From Frigididesulfovibrio sp031550695 (GTDB taxonomy: Bacteria > Desulfobacterota > Desulfovibrionia > Desulfovibrionales > Desulfovibrionaceae), in assembly GCA_031550695.1 (NCBI GenBank), contig JAVBOI010000002.1, positions 1-64,000 on the forward strand: a DNA stretch of 64,000 nt. The letters run 5' to 3'. Positions 8,774-17,730 of this stretch are shown here, one piece after another. The notes beneath the pieces are model-generated. The model made no database searches and had not been told where the DNA came from. It saw only the letters and a list, made by a program, of their open reading frames with translations. Both the position numbers and the translations under genes were made by a program. The first letter of the stretch is position 1; each line of letters starts with the position of its first letter.

Positions 8774-9319
8774 TTAACGGCGCAACCCTTTAACTCTTCT
8801 CGAAGGCCCCCTGTTTTTCATCACAATGACGTTGCCCATGTTTTCAATGACGGGCTCTCCTCTTACAACAACCTTGTCCTGCACGCCCCCCGGCACGCCT
8901 TCGGGACAGACCTGATCGCCGTGGGCAAGGCCCGCCAGCGTAATGGAGTCCAGTTCCCGTTCCAGGCTGGTGGAAACCTGCACCCAGGCTCGCCGGGTCA
9001 GACAGCCTTCCTTGCGCGGGCAATTGTTCGCCTTTTCGCCGCAGCAGACGGTCAGATGGATCCCGCCTTCCATAAGCCGCACCACTTCTCCAAGGGTGAT
9101 GTCTTCGGCCGGCCGGGCCAGTCTGTGCCCGCCGGCGGCGCCGCGGACGCTTTTGGTGAGGCCGTGCTGCTTCAGCGGCTTGAGTATCTGTTCCACAAAC
9201 TGCACCGACACGCCCGTGTGCTGGGACAAAACCGCCGCCGACATGGGCGCCGCACCGTTATGCTTGGCCAGTTCAAGCAGTATCCGTGAAGCATAGCGCG
9301 ATCGAGCTGATAATTTCAT
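8774..9319 (-). CDS. Rrf2-family transcriptional regulator with Cys cluster
   Basis: The 181-residue product starts MKLSARSRYASRILLELA and has a winged helix followed by the Rrf2 signature. Cysteines at 92, 93, 100 and 106 sit where IscR holds its iron-sulfur ligands (92, 98, 104), so a redox or Fe-S sensing role is likely. The C-terminal 60 residues are an unusual extension. AGGAGAAG precedes the start. The gene faces folP and stands alone; the AT-rich region upstream holds a candidate operator for autoregulation. Confidence 0.9.
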   Translation of the reverse strand: MKLSARSRYASRILLELAKHNGAAPMSAAVLSQHTGVSVQFVEQILKPLKQHGLTKSVRGAAGGHRLARPAEDITLGEVVRLMEGGIHLTVCCGEKANNCPRKEGCLTRRAWVQVSTSLERELDSITLAGLAHGDQVCPEGVPGGVQDKVVVRGEPVIENMGNVIVMKNRGPSRRVKGLRR

Positions 9320-9410
9320 TGCTTCTCCTTATGGATTTCTCACTGGAAACGATGGGAAAAAACAGCTACCATGAATAATGCTTTTGCATTTTATTCTCAA
9401 TAAAAATATT

Positions 9411-9432
9411 AGTATATAGCATACTGTATACT
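9411..9432. promoter_or_regulatory. Candidate operator upstream of Rrf2 regulator
   Basis: AGTATA and TATACT form a perfect 6-bp inverted repeat with a 10-base spacer, in an AT-rich stretch 92 bases before the regulator start. Rrf2 proteins often bind such dyads and repress themselves; the assignment here is by position only. Confidence 0.4.
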
Positions 9433-9568
9433 TATAAAAAAAGCAAGATTCCTTTAGTAAGAATTTAAGCATCTATAAAAACAGCATGTTGGAAAACCCT
9501 AATTTATAGTCCCACACTCCTCTATGGAAAGCCTGTTTCGCGTTCCGCATAAAAATACTTTTTTCGGC

Positions 9569-9596
9569 TTGATAACGTTTCTGGTTTCGGTATAGT
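9569..9596 (+). promoter_or_regulatory. Sigma-70-type promoter upstream of Hpt gene
   Basis: TTGATA (9569-9574) and TATAGT (9591-9596) are separated by 16 bases. The nearest plus-strand gene is the Hpt protein, 286 bases downstream, which implies a long leader. Confidence 0.5.
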
Positions 9597-9881
9597 ACAG
9601 AAGAGTAATGAGCCGCCTCGGAAACCGGGCAGAGCCCATTCCGTTTCCCGGTGCTGTACGCCGGCCGACGGGCTCCCGTGCCGGGAAAGGACCATGGTCC
9701 GCAATTTTCGGAAAGTTACAGAATACAGCGGAGTTGCAATCGCGGTTTTACTTGTTTTTCGCGATGCGGACGCAAAAATACCGCGTCCTTGTGAATACGT
9801 GCGCCCCGCTGCCCTGAACGCCGACGCAGTCGCCGCACATGGAACAGGCGCGTCAATATTGGCTGAGTCATGAGGTGCCTT

Positions 9882-10229
9882 ATGGACATTTGCTCCGTTT
9901 CCCTGAATCTCGATGAAGCCATCAAACGCATGGGGGATCGGGAGATTTTTCTGGAAATTTCCCGCTATTTCGCTTCGCGCCTGCCCGAGGCACTGGAAGA
10001 ACTCGCCCTTGCCCTGGAAACGGGCAACATGGCCGAGGCCACCCGCTACGCGCACTCCATGAAAAGCAATTGCAGCGCCATGGGCGCGGACTATCTGTAC
10101 GAGCAGTGCCGCGACCTGGAGGGAATTTGCCGGAGCGGTGCAACGGAAGACGCCAAAAAACTCTACGCCGAGCTTGCCCCCGGGCTGCTCGCCCTGCGCG
10201 ACGCCCTGCTGGAACTCCAGCGGCAATGA
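9882..10229 (+). CDS. Hpt (histidine phosphotransfer) domain protein
   Basis: The 115-residue all-helical protein carries the Hpt motif AHSMKSNCSAMGA with the phosphorylatable histidine at residue 58. Stand-alone Hpt proteins relay phosphate between a hybrid kinase and a response regulator. No kinase or receiver gene is adjacent, so the partners are unknown. MDICSV is taken as the start because GAGGT lies six bases upstream; an ATG four codons earlier is possible. The next gene, lepA, is 280 bases downstream and probably has its own promoter. Confidence 0.85.
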   Translation: MDICSVSLNLDEAIKRMGDREIFLEISRYFASRLPEALEELALALETGNMAEATRYAHSMKSNCSAMGADYLYEQCRDLEGICRSGATEDAKKLYAELAPGLLALRDALLELQRQ

Positions 10230-10380
10230 CCCCCGCCCCGGCCGCAATCACGCCGGACGCTTTTCCGGACAGGACCGCATGCGTGACGGCCTTTCCGACA
10301 AAAAGCGGCTCATCCCCGGCATCTCACTGTATCCCCCGCCGTGCCCTTCCCGCCGCTCCGGCTTCGCCGAGATCCGAGCG

Positions 10381-10409
10381 TGGACTTTTTCCGACACTTT
10401 GAGTATGCT
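10381..10409 (+). promoter_or_regulatory. Possible promoter for lepA
   Basis: TGGACT (10381-10386) and TATGCT (10404-10409) are 17 bases apart, about 100 bases before lepA. Both boxes deviate from consensus, so this is only a candidate. The rest of 10230-10509 shows no gene. Confidence 0.35.
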
Positions 10410-10509
10410 CCCCAGTTCGAGTTTCATTTCCGGGCATGGCGACACACCCGGAGTTTCCCCTCACGGGCCCGCAGCGGTCCGAATTCCGTTGTCCAAGGAA
10501 AGCCACTCC

Positions 10510-12315
10510 ATGCCCAGGCAGGAACACATACGCAACTTCAGCATCATTGCCCACATCGATCACGGCAAATCCACCTTGGCCGATCGAATTTTGGAAAAGA
10601 CCGGCCTGGTCTCCGAGCGTGAGCGCCGGGATCAGTACCTGGACCGCATGGATCTCGAGCGCGAACGCGGCATCACCATCAAGGCCCAGACCGTGCGCAT
10701 TCCCTACGCGGCCAAAAACGGGAAACAGTATGTCCTTAATCTTATCGACACGCCCGGCCATGTGGACTTCAACTATGAAGTGTCGCGCTCGCTGGCGGCC
10801 TGCGAAGGCGCCCTGCTGGTGGTGGACGCCTCCCAGGGCGTTGAGGCCCAAACCCTGGCCAACGTCTACCTCGCCCTTGACCACAACCACGAAATCATCC
10901 CCCTCCTTAATAAGATAGATCTGCCGAGCGCCGACCCGGATCGCGTCAAGGGAGAAATAGAGGAAGGCATCGGCCTGGACTGCTCCGGCGCCCTGCCCAT
11001 CAGCGCCAAAACCGGCATGGGCGTGGAAGCGGTGCTGGAAGCCATTGTCGACCGCCTGCCCGCCCCGGAAGGGGACCCGGCCGCGCCGCTGAAAGCCCTG
11101 ATTTTCGACTCCTGGTACGACTCGTACCAGGGCGTGATCGTGCTGTTCCGCATAGTGGACGGCACGCTGAAAAAGGGCGATCGCATCCGGCTGTTTTCCA
11201 CCGGAGTGGAATACGAGGTGCTGCGCCTTGGCGCCTTTTCCCCGGAGCCGATCGATATCCCCGTTCTGGCCGCCGGCGAGGTGGGCTTTTTATGCGCCAA
11301 CATCAAGGAACTGGCCGACGCCAGGGTGGGCGACACCGTCACCCTCGCCGACCGGCCGGCCGCCGAACCCGTGGCCGGATTCAAGGAAGTGAAGCCCATG
11401 GTGTTCTGCGGGCTCTACCCCACGGACAACGCCGATTACGAGTCCCTGAAGTTCGCCCTGGAAAAGCTCCAACTCAACGACGCCGCCTTTTCCTACGAGC
11501 CGGAAACCTCGCAGGCCCTGGGGTTCGGTTTCCGTTGCGGCTTTCTGGGCCTTTTGCACATGGAAATCATCCAGGAGCGGCTGGAGCGGGAGTTCCAGGT
11601 GGAACTCATCGCCACGGCTCCTTCGGTGGTGTATGAAGTGGATACCTCCGACGGCAAGACCCTGAATATCGACAACCCGGCCAAACTGCCGGACCCCGGC
11701 AGGATTCAGGCCTTTCGCGAACCATACGTGCGCATGGAAATTCACGTGCCCAGCGAATACGTGGGCAACGTATTCAAGCTGTGCGAGGAAAAGCGCGGGC
11801 ACCAGCAGGACATGCGCTACCTGACCGCCAACCGGGTTATCATTACCTATGAGCTGCCTTTTGCCGAAATAGTCTACGACTTTTTCGACCGCCTGAAGTC
11901 CACCACCCGGGGCTACGCCTCCATGGACTACGAGTTCATCGACTACCGGGACGCGGATCTGGTCAAGCTGGACATGATGATCAACGGCGACCCGGTGGAC
12001 GCCCTGGCCGTGATCGTTCACCGCGACAAAGCCTACCACCACGGCCGCGCCGTGGCCCTCAAGCTCAAGCGCACCATCCCGCGCCAGCTTTTCGAGGTGA
12101 TCATCCAGGCGGCCATCGGCAACAAGGTGATCGCCAGGGAGCGCAATGCCCCCCTTGGCAAAAACGTTACCGCCAAATGTTACGGCGGCGACATTACCCG
12201 TAAACGCAAACTGCTTGAAAAACAAAAAGAAGGCAAAAAGCGCATGAAGCGCATGGGCAATGTGGAATTGCCCCAGGAAGCCTTTCTCGCCGCCCTGCAG
12301 GTAGGAGACGACTAA
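10510..12315 (+). CDS. lepA: Elongation factor 4 (LepA)
   Basis: The 601-residue GTPase acts on stalled or mistranslocated ribosomes. G1 is AHIDHGKST near the N terminus, followed by RERGITIKAQTVR (switch I), DTPGHVDF, and NKIDLPSA. The C terminus has the LepA-specific domain with GFRCGFLGLLHMEI and the basic tail GGDITRKRKLLEKQKEGKKR. The start at MPRQEH gives the usual family length; the frame extends upstream through non-conserved sequence. lepB starts on the last base of the lepA stop, forming a common lepA-lepB pair. Confidence 0.98.
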   Translation: MPRQEHIRNFSIIAHIDHGKSTLADRILEKTGLVSERERRDQYLDRMDLERERGITIKAQTVRIPYAAKNGKQYVLNLIDTPGHVDFNYEVSRSLAACEGALLVVDASQGVEAQTLANVYLALDHNHEIIPLLNKIDLPSADPDRVKGEIEEGIGLDCSGALPISAKTGMGVEAVLEAIVDRLPAPEGDPAAPLKALIFDSWYDSYQGVIVLFRIVDGTLKKGDRIRLFSTGVEYEVLRLGAFSPEPIDIPVLAAGEVGFLCANIKELADARVGDTVTLADRPAAEPVAGFKEVKPMVFCGLYPTDNADYESLKFALEKLQLNDAAFSYEPETSQALGFGFRCGFLGLLHMEIIQERLEREFQVELIATAPSVVYEVDTSDGKTLNIDNPAKLPDPGRIQAFREPYVRMEIHVPSEYVGNVFKLCEEKRGHQQDMRYLTANRVIITYELPFAEIVYDFFDRLKSTTRGYASMDYEFIDYRDADLVKLDMMINGDPVDALAVIVHRDKAYHHGRAVALKLKRTIPRQLFEVIIQAAIGNKVIARERNAPLGKNVTAKCYGGDITRKRKLLEKQKEGKKRMKRMGNVELPQEAFLAALQVGDD

Positions 12316-12923
12316 TGCCCGATATGTATCAAACGCCCTTGCAGTCCTTTTTTGAAATCGTCAAGGTCGTTCTCATCGCTCTGGTGATCGCCATTGTCAT
12401 CCGCTCGTTCATCATCCAGCCCTACATCATCCCCTCGGGTTCCATGCTGGATACATTGCAGGTGGGCGACCGGCTGTTCGTCACCAAGTTCAGCTACGGC
12501 GTGCACCTGCCCTTTGTGGAAAAGGAAATATTCTCCCTTGGCGAGCCGAAGCACGGCGACATCATCGTTTTTCCCTTTCCCAACGACAAGAGCGTGGACT
12601 ACATCAAACGGGTGGAAGGCGTGCCCGGCGACGTGATCGAAATCCGGGACAAACAGTTGTACCGCAACGGTCAGCCCGTGCACGAAGACTACGCCATCCA
12701 TACCGACCCCAACATGATGTCGCGCCGCGACAACATGAAGCCCGTGCTCGTGCCCCCGGGCAAGGTCTTTGTCATGGGCGACAACCGCGACCATTCGGAA
12801 GACTCCCGCTTCTGGGGCTTTGTGGACAAAGACACCATCCACGGCCGGGCGGCCATTATCTACTGGTCCAGCATCGATTTCGTGAACATCAAGTGGAACC
12901 GCATCGGCACCATTTTGCGATAG
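12315..12923 (+). CDS. lepB: Signal peptidase I
   Basis: This 202-residue inner-membrane serine protease removes Sec and Tat signal peptides. It has one N-terminal membrane segment (about residues 15-32). The catalytic Ser43 is in PSGSM, Lys98 is in YIKRVEGVPGD, and the conserved GDNRDHSEDSR block follows. The ATG overlaps the lepA stop by one base. waaA follows after 28 bases, so lepA-lepB-waaA is probably one transcript. Confidence 0.97.
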   Translation: MPDMYQTPLQSFFEIVKVVLIALVIAIVIRSFIIQPYIIPSGSMLDTLQVGDRLFVTKFSYGVHLPFVEKEIFSLGEPKHGDIIVFPFPNDKSVDYIKRVEGVPGDVIEIRDKQLYRNGQPVHEDYAIHTDPNMMSRRDNMKPVLVPPGKVFVMGDNRDHSEDSRFWGFVDKDTIHGRAAIIYWSSIDFVNIKWNRIGTILR

Positions 12924-12951
12924 TGCCGGCAGCGGATTTCAGGGCAAGGCC

Positions 12952-14436
12952 ATGAGCGCGCTAAGCCGGTTGTTTCTCGGAGCGTACAGCGGGCTGTGGC
13001 GCGCCGCCCAGCCCCTGCTCCGGCGCCACAAACGGCTGAAAGATGATTTCGCCCGGCGTCTGGTTCCGGACGACTGGCTCACGGCCGGGCAACCCGATTT
13101 GGCTGCCGCTGTTCCGGATATTTCCGGCCCGGACGCCCCGCCCCTGCGCGTCTGGGTCCAGGCCGCTTCGGGCGGCGAAGCCTGGCTTGTTCACTCCCTT
13201 GTTCCGGCACTGGCCGAAACCCTGGCCGTTCATCCGGCCCTTGCATCCCGCCCAGTCAGCCTGCTGTGCACCACCTGGACCCGTCAGGGCCTGGACATTC
13301 TGGAAAAACTGCCCGCTTCCCCCGCCGTTTCCGTTCTTCCCCGCCACTTTCCCCTGGATCGCCCGGACGTGATGCGCCGGGCCGTGGCCGTGGCCAGACC
13401 CGACGCCGTGATCCTGCTGGAAACCGAACTCTGGCCCGGGCTGCTGGCCGCGGCCAGGGAGAATGACGTCCCGGTTCTGGCGCTCAACGCCCGCATGACG
13501 GAAAAAAGCTTCCGCGCATACCGCAGGCTTGCCTTTTTCTGGCGCGAGCACGCGCCGGAGCGCATCCTGGCCATTTCCGCCGAGGACGCCGACCGCTTTA
13601 CCCGTCTGTTCGGCCACCCCGAGCGAGTGGACGTCATGCCGAACATCAAGTTCGACCGCCTGCTTGAAGATTCGGTCCGCCTGACACGGGGCGACGCCCC
13701 CGCCTCTTTCCGCCGCGAGGCCGGCATGGGGGACGATGCGCTGCTGGCCGTTCTGGCCTCGGTACGCGAAGAGGAAGAAGATCTGCTGCTGCCCGTGGCG
13801 CGCGCCCTGCACGGCCTGTCCATACACGGTCATCCCGTGGCCGTGGCCGTGGCCCCACGCCATATGCACAGGGTTGAGGCCTGGAAGGCCGGGCTGCGCG
13901 CGGCGGGCGTGCCTTTTCGCCTTCGGTCGATGAAAGGCGGACAGGGCGGCGAGGATGCCGCAACACCTTTTACCGCTCCTCCGGTGTATCTCTGGGATAC
14001 CTTCGGCGAGTTGCCGTCCCTGTATGCCATTGCCGACGCCGCATACGTGGGGGGCAGCCTGGTTCCCCTAGGCGGGCAGAATTTTCTGGAAGCCGCGGCC
14101 CAAGGCGTTATCCCTCTGGTGGGCCCGCATATCGACAATTTTCTCTGGTCCGGCAATGAACTTTTTACTGAAGGGTTGGCCGTGATGCTGTCCGGAGCCT
14201 CCGAACTGGGCCCGGTTCTGGAACAGTGCCTTCAGGCGCGCCTGGACGCCCTGCGACGCGCCCCGAATGGGTACCCTCCGGCATCGAACGAATCCGACGA
14301 GCCGGACTGGCAGGCGGCCCGCGCCAACGAAACCGCCAAGGTGCGTCAACGCTTCGCCGCCTGGCTCCGGCCAAGGCTCGGAGGCAGCCTCCAGGCCGCC
14401 GAAGCCCTGGCGCAATCCCTGGCCGGAAGGCGATAG
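12952..14436 (+). CDS. waaA: 3-deoxy-D-manno-octulosonic acid (Kdo) transferase
   Basis: WaaA transfers Kdo to lipid A precursors at the inner membrane. The product (494 residues) shows the GT30 blocks: WVQAASGGEAW, LETELWPGLLAAARENDVPVLALNARMTEKS, ISAEDADRFTRLFG, and a C-terminal donor region with YVGGSLVPLGGQNFLEAAAQGVIPLVGPH. The N terminus is basic and membrane-anchoring. It is longer than E. coli WaaA (425), with extra sequence near residues 320-335 and at the C terminus. The presence of this gene indicates a lipopolysaccharide outer membrane. Repeat A2 starts 10 bases after the stop. Confidence 0.93.
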   Translation: MSALSRLFLGAYSGLWRAAQPLLRRHKRLKDDFARRLVPDDWLTAGQPDLAAAVPDISGPDAPPLRVWVQAASGGEAWLVHSLVPALAETLAVHPALASRPVSLLCTTWTRQGLDILEKLPASPAVSVLPRHFPLDRPDVMRRAVAVARPDAVILLETELWPGLLAAARENDVPVLALNARMTEKSFRAYRRLAFFWREHAPERILAISAEDADRFTRLFGHPERVDVMPNIKFDRLLEDSVRLTRGDAPASFRREAGMGDDALLAVLASVREEEEDLLLPVARALHGLSIHGHPVAVAVAPRHMHRVEAWKAGLRAAGVPFRLRSMKGGQGGEDAATPFTAPPVYLWDTFGELPSLYAIADAAYVGGSLVPLGGQNFLEAAAQGVIPLVGPHIDNFLWSGNELFTEGLAVMLSGASELGPVLEQCLQARLDALRRAPNGYPPASNESDEPDWQAARANETAKVRQRFAAWLRPRLGGSLQAAEALAQSLAGRR

Positions 14437-14445
14437 AGCAAATTC

Positions 14446-14533
14446 ATTTTGAAGTCGCCCAAGAGCAGTATCGCCTCCGGCGGCCAAAGGGGGCCGGGGC
14501 ACAGGCTCTGTGTGGACCCCCTTTGGAAAACCC
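14446..14533 (+). repeat. Family A structured repeat, copy A2
   Basis: It opens ATTTTGAAGTCGCCCAAGAG and contains GCCTCCGGCGGC. The arms CCAAAGGGGG and CCCCCTTTGG enclose a nested CACAGGCTCTGTG hairpin. It starts 10 bases after the waaA stop in the sense direction. Confidence 0.85.
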
Positions 14534-14609
14534 ACCTGGTTGGTCAGCCGTCAGCATAAAGTATCAAAGGTAATTTGCCTGAAAACACGGTCGGAAAAGC
14601 CCGATGCCA

Positions 14610-15191
14610 TCAGGAAGCCCGCGCCGCCAGTTCCGCATGGCGGAAGCAGGAAACGAGGTGATCGTTGACCAGGCCGGTGGCCTGCATATGGGCGTAAAGA
14701 ACGGTGGAGCCGAGAAATTTGAAGCCGAGTTTTTTGCATTCCTTGGCAATGGCGTCGGACAAGGGCGTGGTCGCGGGTACTTCGCCCATTTCCCGCCAGT
14801 GGTTGACCAGGGGGCTACCGTCCACAAAGCCCCAGATATAGTTTGAAAAGCTGCCGTGCTTCGCCGCCAGTTCCAGAAACAAGCGGGCGTTGCCAATGGC
14901 GGCTTCTATTTTTTTCCGGTTGCGGACAATGCCGCTGTCCGCCATCAGCCTTTCCACATCGGCCGGCCCGAAGGCCGCTACCTTTACCGGATCAAAACCG
15001 GCAAAAGCCTCACGATAGCCTTCGCGTTTGCGCAGAATCGTGGTCCAGGAAAGCCCGGCCTGGGCAGATTCAAGAATCAGAAACTCGAACTGGCCAGGAT
15101 CGTCCCGCCGGGGCACGCCCCATTCCTGATCGTGGTAGACAATCTCGATATCCGACCGCAAACTCCATGGGCAGCGAACTGGTTCCGTCAT
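14610..15191 (-). CDS. tag: DNA-3-methyladenine glycosylase I
   Basis: Tag excises 3-methyladenine from alkylated DNA. The 193-residue product has the family features RCPW near the N terminus, YHDQEWGVP, QAGLSWTTILRKREGYREAFAGFD, GIVRNRKKIEAAI, and C-terminal zinc-site candidates including H in NDHLVSCFRH. Start MTEPVR is preferred to an ATG three codons upstream because AAGG lies nine bases before it. It ends the minus-strand run kinase-rdgB-tag. Confidence 0.95.
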   Translation of the reverse strand: MTEPVRCPWSLRSDIEIVYHDQEWGVPRRDDPGQFEFLILESAQAGLSWTTILRKREGYREAFAGFDPVKVAAFGPADVERLMADSGIVRNRKKIEAAIGNARLFLELAAKHGSFSNYIWGFVDGSPLVNHWREMGEVPATTPLSDAIAKECKKLGFKFLGSTVLYAHMQATGLVNDHLVSCFRHAELAARAS

Positions 15192-15221
15192 AGCCTGCAT
15201 CCTTAAATTGAAGAAAAATTC

Positions 15222-15260
15222 ATTGTGAACTTGCCCAAGAGCATTATTGCCTCCGGCGGC
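15222..15260 (+). repeat. Truncated family A repeat, copy A3
   Basis: The copy keeps only the first half of the element (GAACTTGCCCAAGAG, then ATTGCCTCCGGCGGC) and stops before the hairpins. It lies between tag and rdgB, antisense to both, which makes it the only copy not following a sense stop codon apart from A6. Confidence 0.65.
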
Positions 15261-15273
15261 ACTCTTTCGCCAC

Positions 15274-15924
15274 CTACCGCCCGGCCAGCCAGCTTTGCCA
15301 GAAAGCCGGCCACTGTTCCAGCAGCGCGGCCACGGCCCTGGCCCGGTGGCTGCGGCCGTTTTTCTCTTCCCGGCTCATTTGGGCGGCGGTGCGGCCCGAC
15401 TCCACATCAAAAAAGATGGGATCGTAGCCAAAACCGTTGCTGCCGGCGGGGCTTTCCGCCATCACGCCTTCCCAAACCCCTTCCGCCAGCAGGTGTTGCC
15501 CCGATGGGGCACAGGCGGCCATGCAGCAGCGGAACCGCCCCTGGCGCCGCTCCCGCGGCAGGCCATCCAGGGCGGCCAGCAGCTTTTCCACGTTGCGCTC
15601 GTCCGTGGCCGGCAGGCCGGGGGCTTCGCTGTAACGGGCGGAATACACTCCGGGCGCCTTGCCCAGGGCATCCACCTCAAGGCCGGAATCGTCGGCCACG
15701 GCCACAAGCCCGGTGCCCTCGCTCACGCCGCGGGCCTTGAGCAGGGCGTTTTCCGCGAAAGTTTTGCCGGTCTCTTCTATCTCCGGCAGATGGGGAAAAT
15801 CGTCCAGACTGAGCACGGTGAACCCGAACGGAGCCAGCAGTTGGGCGAATTCCCGTATCTTGCCTTTGTTGCGCGTGGCCAGGACAATGGCCGGGCCGGC
15901 CGACGAACCATGGTTTTCGGGCAT
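15274..15924 (-). CDS. rdgB: RdgB/HAM1 XTP/dITP pyrophosphatase
   Basis: The enzyme removes non-canonical purine triphosphates (ITP, XTP, dITP) from the nucleotide pool. The 216-residue sequence has the diagnostic ATRNKGKIREF, ETGKTFAENALLKA, ADDSGLEVDALGKAPGVYSARY, and GFGYDPIFF blocks. AAGGAAAAGGAC precedes the start. It lies 87 bases downstream of the sensor kinase on the same strand. Confidence 0.96.
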   Translation of the reverse strand: MPENHGSSAGPAIVLATRNKGKIREFAQLLAPFGFTVLSLDDFPHLPEIEETGKTFAENALLKARGVSEGTGLVAVADDSGLEVDALGKAPGVYSARYSEAPGLPATDERNVEKLLAALDGLPRERRQGRFRCCMAACAPSGQHLLAEGVWEGVMAESPAGSNGFGYDPIFFDVESGRTAAQMSREEKNGRSHRARAVAALLEQWPAFWQSWLAGR

Positions 15925-16011
15925 GTCCTTTTCCTTTCAACGATTGCGCCGGCATGGGCGGCCCCATGCCGGCGGTCGTAAAACATTACTCATTCGGGCG
16001 AACAAAACCGC

Positions 16012-17538
16012 CTACGTGGTCGTCCCGCCGTCCGGCGCTGCTTCATTATCTTCCACGGCCAGGGCCACGGGCAGCATCAGGCTGATGCAGGTGCCCTTGC
16101 CCACGTGGCTGGTCAGGATCACCTTGCCGCCCATTTCCTCTATCACCTTGCGGGTCATGGCCAGCCCCAGTCCGGCCCCGCGCTGCTTGGTGGTGTAGAA
16201 CGGGCTGAACACCTGATCGTGCAGTTCGGGCGGAATACCCGTGCCGGTGTCTTCCACGTCTATCTGCACATAGCCGTCGTTCCGGCGGGCGCGCAGGCTG
16301 ACCGTGCCGCCTTCCGGCATGGCTTCCATGGAGTTTTTCACCAGATTGATCAGACACTGCTTCAGATTTTCCGGGTTGCCCTCCACATGGGGCAGAGGCG
16401 GTGTGATGTCCACCACGGCGATAATGCCGCGCTCGTCGCCGCCAATGGTCATCAACTCCATGGTCTGGCGGGCCACGCTTTCCGGATCGAAAACGGCCAG
16501 GGCCTGTTCCGTGGGCCGGGCGAAATTGAGAATGTTGGTGAGAATGCCGTCCAGGCGACGCGATTCCTCATAAATAATACGCGCTTTCTCACGGCCCGCG
16601 TCGTCCAGGGACGGGTTGCGGAGCAGGGAGTTGGCAAAGCCGCCGATGGAAAACACCGGATTGCGGATTTCATGGGCCATGTATGTGGACAATTCGCCGA
16701 TGGCAGCCATCTTTTCCGCCTGTTGCAGGCGCTGTTCCAGATGCTGCTGCTCGGTCACGTCCCGGCGGATGTACAAAAACTGCGAAGGATTGCCAAAGGC
16801 GTCCGCTACGGGGAAGCACAGGGAATGGATATAGCGGACGCGCCCGCTGGGCATGACCTCGGAAAAGGTGATCTCCGCCTTTTTGCCGGTGTCTTTGGCT
16901 TCCGGGTAGGGGGAAGCGACCTTGTCCGTGAGACAGAGACCCAGGGAGACATCCAGATCCTCGCAGGATTTGCCGATGATCTGGTTGCGCGTCAGCCCCC
17001 GGCTTTCGCCCACATGCCGGTTGGTGTCGAGGATGATGCCGTTACGGTCAACGATCAGGATGTCCCCGTCCACCTGGTCCACCAGCAGGGCGAACAGCTT
17101 TTGCGCCTTGCGCAGGTTCTCGCCCCCCCCAATGGCCAGCTTGCCGTCTTCCGCGGCCGCGCAGAATCTGAGAACGGCCTCTGATGACGCCAGGGTGGCG
17201 TTAAGCGGCGCGTGCCGGCGCAAGTCGTCCATGTGCCGCGCGTCAGGGCTGACGTCAAGGGCCATGGAGACGCCCGGCCGGGCGGCGAAAAGCGCGGCCA
17301 CATCCGGAAACAGCGGCTGGTTCTGCAAAACCGCCGGAACCGTCACGGCGGAATCGTTCAGCGGCGCGCCCGGCAAAGGCACCCATCCGGCTACCTTGAC
17401 CCTGGGAAAAGCGGTTATGAAATCGTCACGCTCAAGAATTTTCGTCAACGCGTCAAGCGCGGGTCCCTGGCCCACTATGCCGATAAGCAGGCGTTTGGCG
17501 CCGGAACCGTCATAATCGATAAGGGTCTGCAAGCCCAT
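16012..17538 (-). CDS. PAS-domain sensor histidine kinase with Rossmann-like N-terminus
   Basis: The 508-residue kinase has no predicted membrane segment, so it senses a cytoplasmic signal. Residues 16-130 look like a dinucleotide-binding domain (LLIGIVGQGPALDALTKIL, then GVSMALDV). A PAS domain with cysteines 192, 202 and 241 follows at about 145-262. The HisKA domain has His289 in MAHEIRNPVFSIGG. The ATPase domain shows NLVKNSMEAM, DTGTGIP and GAGLGLAMT. The start MGLQTL follows GGAGG; the frame continues upstream across the divergent rimO start and is not coding there. No response regulator is adjacent. Confidence 0.92.
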   Translation of the reverse strand: MGLQTLIDYDGSGAKRLLIGIVGQGPALDALTKILERDDFITAFPRVKVAGWVPLPGAPLNDSAVTVPAVLQNQPLFPDVAALFAARPGVSMALDVSPDARHMDDLRRHAPLNATLASSEAVLRFCAAAEDGKLAIGGGENLRKAQKLFALLVDQVDGDILIVDRNGIILDTNRHVGESRGLTRNQIIGKSCEDLDVSLGLCLTDKVASPYPEAKDTGKKAEITFSEVMPSGRVRYIHSLCFPVADAFGNPSQFLYIRRDVTEQQHLEQRLQQAEKMAAIGELSTYMAHEIRNPVFSIGGFANSLLRNPSLDDAGREKARIIYEESRRLDGILTNILNFARPTEQALAVFDPESVARQTMELMTIGGDERGIIAVVDITPPLPHVEGNPENLKQCLINLVKNSMEAMPEGGTVSLRARRNDGYVQIDVEDTGTGIPPELHDQVFSPFYTTKQRGAGLGLAMTRKVIEEMGGKVILTSHVGKGTCISLMLPVALAVEDNEAAPDGGTTT

Positions 17539-17730
17539 GAAGGCCTCCGTTTGCTGGCCTCGGCCGCGGCGAACGCCGGCCGGAAAGCGGACCGCGTTCG
17601 CCGCGTCGGGCGAACGATTTCCCAGTCTTATCTCCTTACCTCTATCCACAGCAAAAGACAAATGCAAATCCCCGCCGAACGAGCGGCGCGCCGCTTGCAT
17701 CCCTTGCCGCCTCGCGGTAGATTGCCCGCC
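17539..17730. promoter_or_regulatory. Divergent promoter region kinase / rimO
   Basis: The 192 bases between two divergent starts must hold both promoters. No strong -35/-10 pair was seen. The kinase ribosome site GGAGG lies at its left edge, five bases before the ATG. Confidence 0.4.

Larger units (their letters stand above)
9320..9881. other. Long intergenic region upstream of Rrf2 and Hpt genes
   Basis: The half next to the Rrf2 gene is strongly AT-rich and holds the inverted repeat at 9411-9432. The half next to the Hpt gene has a promoter at 9569-9596 and then roughly 280 bases of GC-richer leader. A 69-codon open frame in the leader has no ribosome site or recognisable protein character. 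A structured leader is possible, but no known riboswitch was recognised. Confidence 0.45.

Noticed and set aside
9608..9817. 69-codon open frame upstream of the Hpt gene
   Set aside because: No ribosome site, no conserved features, and it lies in the probable leader just after the promoter.
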